This document shows, one piece after another, positions 30,679 through 31,966 of a stretch of DNA of 31,966 bases (position 1 is the first letter of the stretch; each line of letters opens with the position of its first letter). The notes under the pieces were generated by a model, which made no database searches, was not told the origin of the DNA, and worked only from the letters and a program-made list of their open reading frames with translations. The DNA comes from Bacteroidota bacterium. Its GTDB lineage: Bacteria; Bacteroidota; Bacteroidia; Chitinophagales; Chitinophagaceae. The stretch lies in assembly GCA_023417815.1 (NCBI GenBank), contig JAEZEI010000125.1:1-31966 (forward strand), read 5' to 3'. Made by a program: the position numbers and the translations under genes.

Positions 30679-31146
30679 TCAATTTATATCTTCAATAGTA
30701 ATAGTGCCCGACCCTTTTGGCCATACAGGGTAACCATCTTCAATATATCTCATTGAAACAAACTTTCCCTTTTCCCAGATAAACTCGAGGAACAGATCTT
30801 CCGGAACTGAGAATCGAACGAAGTCCCTTGGGTATTCATTCAGGTTTTCCTGGTTTGTATGTTTTGACTTATTGAAAAATGACATAGAGTAGTATTGGTA
30901 TTTATCAAAGTTTTTATCCCTGTTTTCGCTGACAAATTTTTTAATCTTTTCAATTGCCTTTTTCGAATCCGTTCTACCGGTTACCATAAAGTGGTCTTTC
31001 CTTTCAATTTCATTTAACTCCTTTCCTTTATCCAGTGGTTTTTGTCTTTCATTTTCAGGAGAGGTGAACTTTTCAATTGAGAATTTACCCTTAGTGCAGG
31101 AGGAAAATAAAAGGATTAATAAAAGATAAAGTAATCCTGGTCGCAT
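30679..31146 (-). CDS. Small lipoprotein of unknown function
   Basis: This 155-residue protein has a lipoprotein signal peptide (MRPGLLYLLLILLFSSC, lipobox FSSC). The mature part is charged and rich in Lys, Glu, Asn and Phe (KKFVSENRDKNFDKYQYYSMSFFNK, FVRFSVPEDLFLEFIWEKG). It ends in an acidic TIEDIN. Its AT-rich codon use matches the neighbouring 30291 gene, with which it converges, and differs from the rest of the window. The pair may be an accessory insertion beside the tRNA. No homologous family was recognised. Confidence 0.72.
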   Translation of the reverse strand: MRPGLLYLLLILLFSSCTKGKFSIEKFTSPENERQKPLDKGKELNEIERKDHFMVTGRTDSKKAIEKIKKFVSENRDKNFDKYQYYSMSFFNKSKHTNQENLNEYPRDFVRFSVPEDLFLEFIWEKGKFVSMRYIEDGYPVWPKGSGTITIEDIN

Positions 31147-31180
31147 TCATTCCTATGTTTAAGGTGACTAATAGTAATGG

Positions 31181-31187
31181 CAAATTA
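31181..31187 (-). promoter_or_regulatory. -7-like element TAATTTG for the AT-rich lipoprotein gene
   Basis: A one-base-shorter TAnnTTTG variant on the minus strand, followed by C, lies 34 bases before the ATG at 31146. Confidence 0.3.
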
Positions 31188-31226
31188 AGATGGTTTCACT
31201 TTGGGAGGTTTGACCTTTAGTTTTTA

Positions 31227-31257
31227 TTGAGTTTTGAATGGATTTTATTTATTTTTG
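31227..31257 (+). promoter_or_regulatory. Promoter of the tRNA gene (TTG, 20-base spacer, TATTTTTG)
   Basis: The -7 element TATTTTTG (31250-31257) is an exact TAnnTTTG match. TTG at 31227-31229 stands 20 bases upstream. The tRNA begins 17 bases after the -7 element, with a small CCCC/GGGG hairpin between. Confidence 0.55.
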
Positions 31258-31274
31258 CTGCCCCTTCGGGGATC

Positions 31275-31348
31275 GGGCCTATAGCTCAGTTGGTTAGAGC
31301 ACCTGACTCATAATCAGGTGGTCCCTGGTTCGAGCCCAGGTGGGCCCA
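31275..31348 (+). tRNA. tRNA with anticodon CAU, probably tRNA-Ile2 (lysidine type)
   Basis: A full cloverleaf can be folded: acceptor GGGCCTA/TGGGCCC with A73, D-stem GCTC/GAGC, anticodon stem CCTGA/TCAGG with loop CTCATAA (anticodon CAT at 31309-31311), and T-stem CCTGG/CCAGG with loop TTCGAGC. The 3' CCA is not encoded. The CAU anticodon serves elongator Met or AUA-reading Ile. Pairs C4-G69 and C5-G68 are the positive determinants for TilS in E. coli tRNA-Ile2, so Ile2 is favoured, though elongator Met is not excluded. It is not the initiator, which carries a C1 mismatch and three G-C pairs in the anticodon stem. Confidence 0.93.
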
Positions 31349-31355
31349 CAAAATG

Positions 31356-31386
31356 AAACCGCCAATAAAGGCGGTTTTTGTTTTTT
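31356..31386 (+). terminator. Rho-independent terminator after the tRNA
   Basis: AAACCGCC (31356-31363) and GGCGGTTT (31370-31377) with a 6-base loop are followed by a T-rich run (TT, G, TTTTTT). Confidence 0.9.
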
Positions 31387-31536
31387 AGAGTTTCTTTCCA
31401 CCGTTGCACTATCACCCCCCACATCCCGATTTTTTTGTCAAAAGCCTTTGACAATTTTCAGCAAGACGGTCCGGACTGTCAAAAACGAAGAAAAAGGCGC
31501 ATCGACGCACTTTTTGAACACTCCAGGGAAATTTCA

Positions 31537-31567
31537 AAAAAGTGTTACGTGGGTGCTAACACTTTTT
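31537..31567. terminator. Terminator-like hairpin, AAAAAGTGTTA type
   Basis: AAAAAGTGTTA (31537-31547) and TAACACTTTTT (31557-31567) form a perfect 11-base-pair stem with a 9-base loop. Its arms carry the A- and T-tracts, so it could act in either direction. Confidence 0.6.
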
Positions 31568-31822
31568 CAAATTTTTCAAATTGTGTTCAATTTTCCGAAA
31601 ATGTCCATACTGCTGAGCAGGCAGACCATGGCTGAAACCTGCATTATGTTTAGCTTCTGCAAACAATTTGGAGGCCTAAGGTGGTGTGCTGCCTGGTGGT
31701 GGTATTGATAATCAGCGCATTATATTTATGAGGGTCTCTCTTCGCTCAGGAATTGGACTGAACAAGATTTTAAACCATGACAAAAAGTGTGATGGTAGTG
31801 TTCACAAAATTCGTCGGAGGAA

Positions 31823-31853
31823 AAAAAGTGTGATGACATGCCTCACACTTTTT
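31823..31853. terminator. Terminator-like hairpin, AAAAAGTGTGA type
   Basis: AAAAAGTGTGA (31823-31833) and TCACACTTTTT (31843-31853) form a perfect 11-base-pair stem with a 9-base loop, the same geometry as the hairpin at 31537. On the minus strand the T-tract is seven long. Confidence 0.65.
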
Positions 31854-31966
31854 ATCGGGGTTCGAAATATTGTTCTGCCTGGTTATGAATAGATTATAGA
31901 AATTTTGAACCACAACCCTAAAAATTGCAGGGGTCATCCCCGAAATTCTCCGGGGCCACCAACCTC

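Larger units (their letters stand above)
31387..31966. other. Hairpin-rich spacer without a convincing gene
   Basis: About 580 bases hold no recognisable protein. They contain several inverted repeats: TTGTCAAA/TTTGACAA (31435-31454), GAC-GTCCGGAC-GTC with mismatch (31467-31482), and the two AAAAAGTGT hairpins listed separately. Two competing hairpins share CCCC at 31938-31941, pairing with GGGG at 31930 or 31952. AAAAAGTGT recurs at 31537, 31782 and 31823. A 26-codon Trp-rich mini-ORF lies at 31628-31708. The region continues past the window edge. Confidence 0.6.

Noticed and set aside
31340..31708. A 122-codon plus-strand frame after the tRNA
   Set aside because: It begins inside the tRNA, runs through the tRNA terminator and several palindromes, and has no protein-like pattern. 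Only its last 26 codons are discussed, as a possible leader peptide.
31349..31966. Integrative element attached to the tRNA
   Set aside because: No integrase and no second copy of the tRNA 3' end were found; the GGTTCGA at 31858 is too short to be an attachment site.

Overview
The window looks like chromosomal DNA of a Bacteroidota member, most likely family Chitinophagaceae or a close relative. The evidence is a protein with a type IX secretion (T9SS) C-terminal sorting domain, DUF4369/TlpA-type and DUF3667 proteins, SPII lipoproteins, the long Bacteroidota form of PurF, a tRNA without an encoded CCA end, and many copies of the Bacteroidota -7 promoter element TAnnTTTG just upstream of start codons. 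Base composition is moderate, except for an AT-rich patch at about 30.25-31.25 kb.

Layout. 0.1-6.0 kb, minus strand: a lipoprotein S41 (CtpA-like) protease; then a compact operon read right to left as rlmD, an intact rhomboid protease, a rhomboid-like protein without the catalytic serine, and an exported DRGH-type nuclease. 6.1-9.5 kb, plus: a two-gene envelope unit, a TlpA-like thioredoxin and a parvulin prolyl isomerase. 9.5-10.5 kb, minus: metF. 10.6-14.9 kb, plus: lptB, a GH3-family enzyme, a DUF3667 zinc-ribbon membrane protein, fabG and a small membrane-anchored protein. 14.9-17.3 kb: a SulP anion transporter with a beta-carbonic anhydrase, probably a bicarbonate handling pair. 17.5-20.5 kb: recA, an EamA transporter overlapping a GNAT acetyltransferase, and sixA on the other strand. 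20.5-24.7 kb: a mono-heme lipoprotein, a basic PepSY-like secreted protein, a DUF3817/DUF1801 pair, a possible small RNA, an S1/P1 nuclease and a T9SS-sorted protein. 24.7-27.4 kb, minus: purF and a beta-barrel protein. 27.4-28.0 kb is a repeat-rich spacer. 28.0-30.2 kb: a small hypothetical, a zinc alcohol dehydrogenase and a conserved-looking hypothetical. 30.3-31.2 kb: two AT-rich accessory genes, one apparently frameshifted. Then comes a CAU-anticodon tRNA, read here as tRNA-Ile2, and about 580 bases of palindrome-rich DNA with no convincing gene.

Most of the window is housekeeping (RecA, PurF, MetF, FabG, LptB, RlmD) mixed with cell-envelope and periplasmic functions. No phage, transposase, CRISPR array or defence operon was recognised. 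The less ordinary signals are non-coding or concern broken motifs: degenerate tandem repeats of period 7 with a fixed GTT at three loci; -7 elements so close to start codons that several mRNAs should be leaderless or nearly so; terminators whose U-tracts double as promoter elements; a candidate structured small RNA at 22.4 kb; a rhomboid pseudoprotease paired with an intact paralogue; and the hairpin-rich tract after the tRNA.
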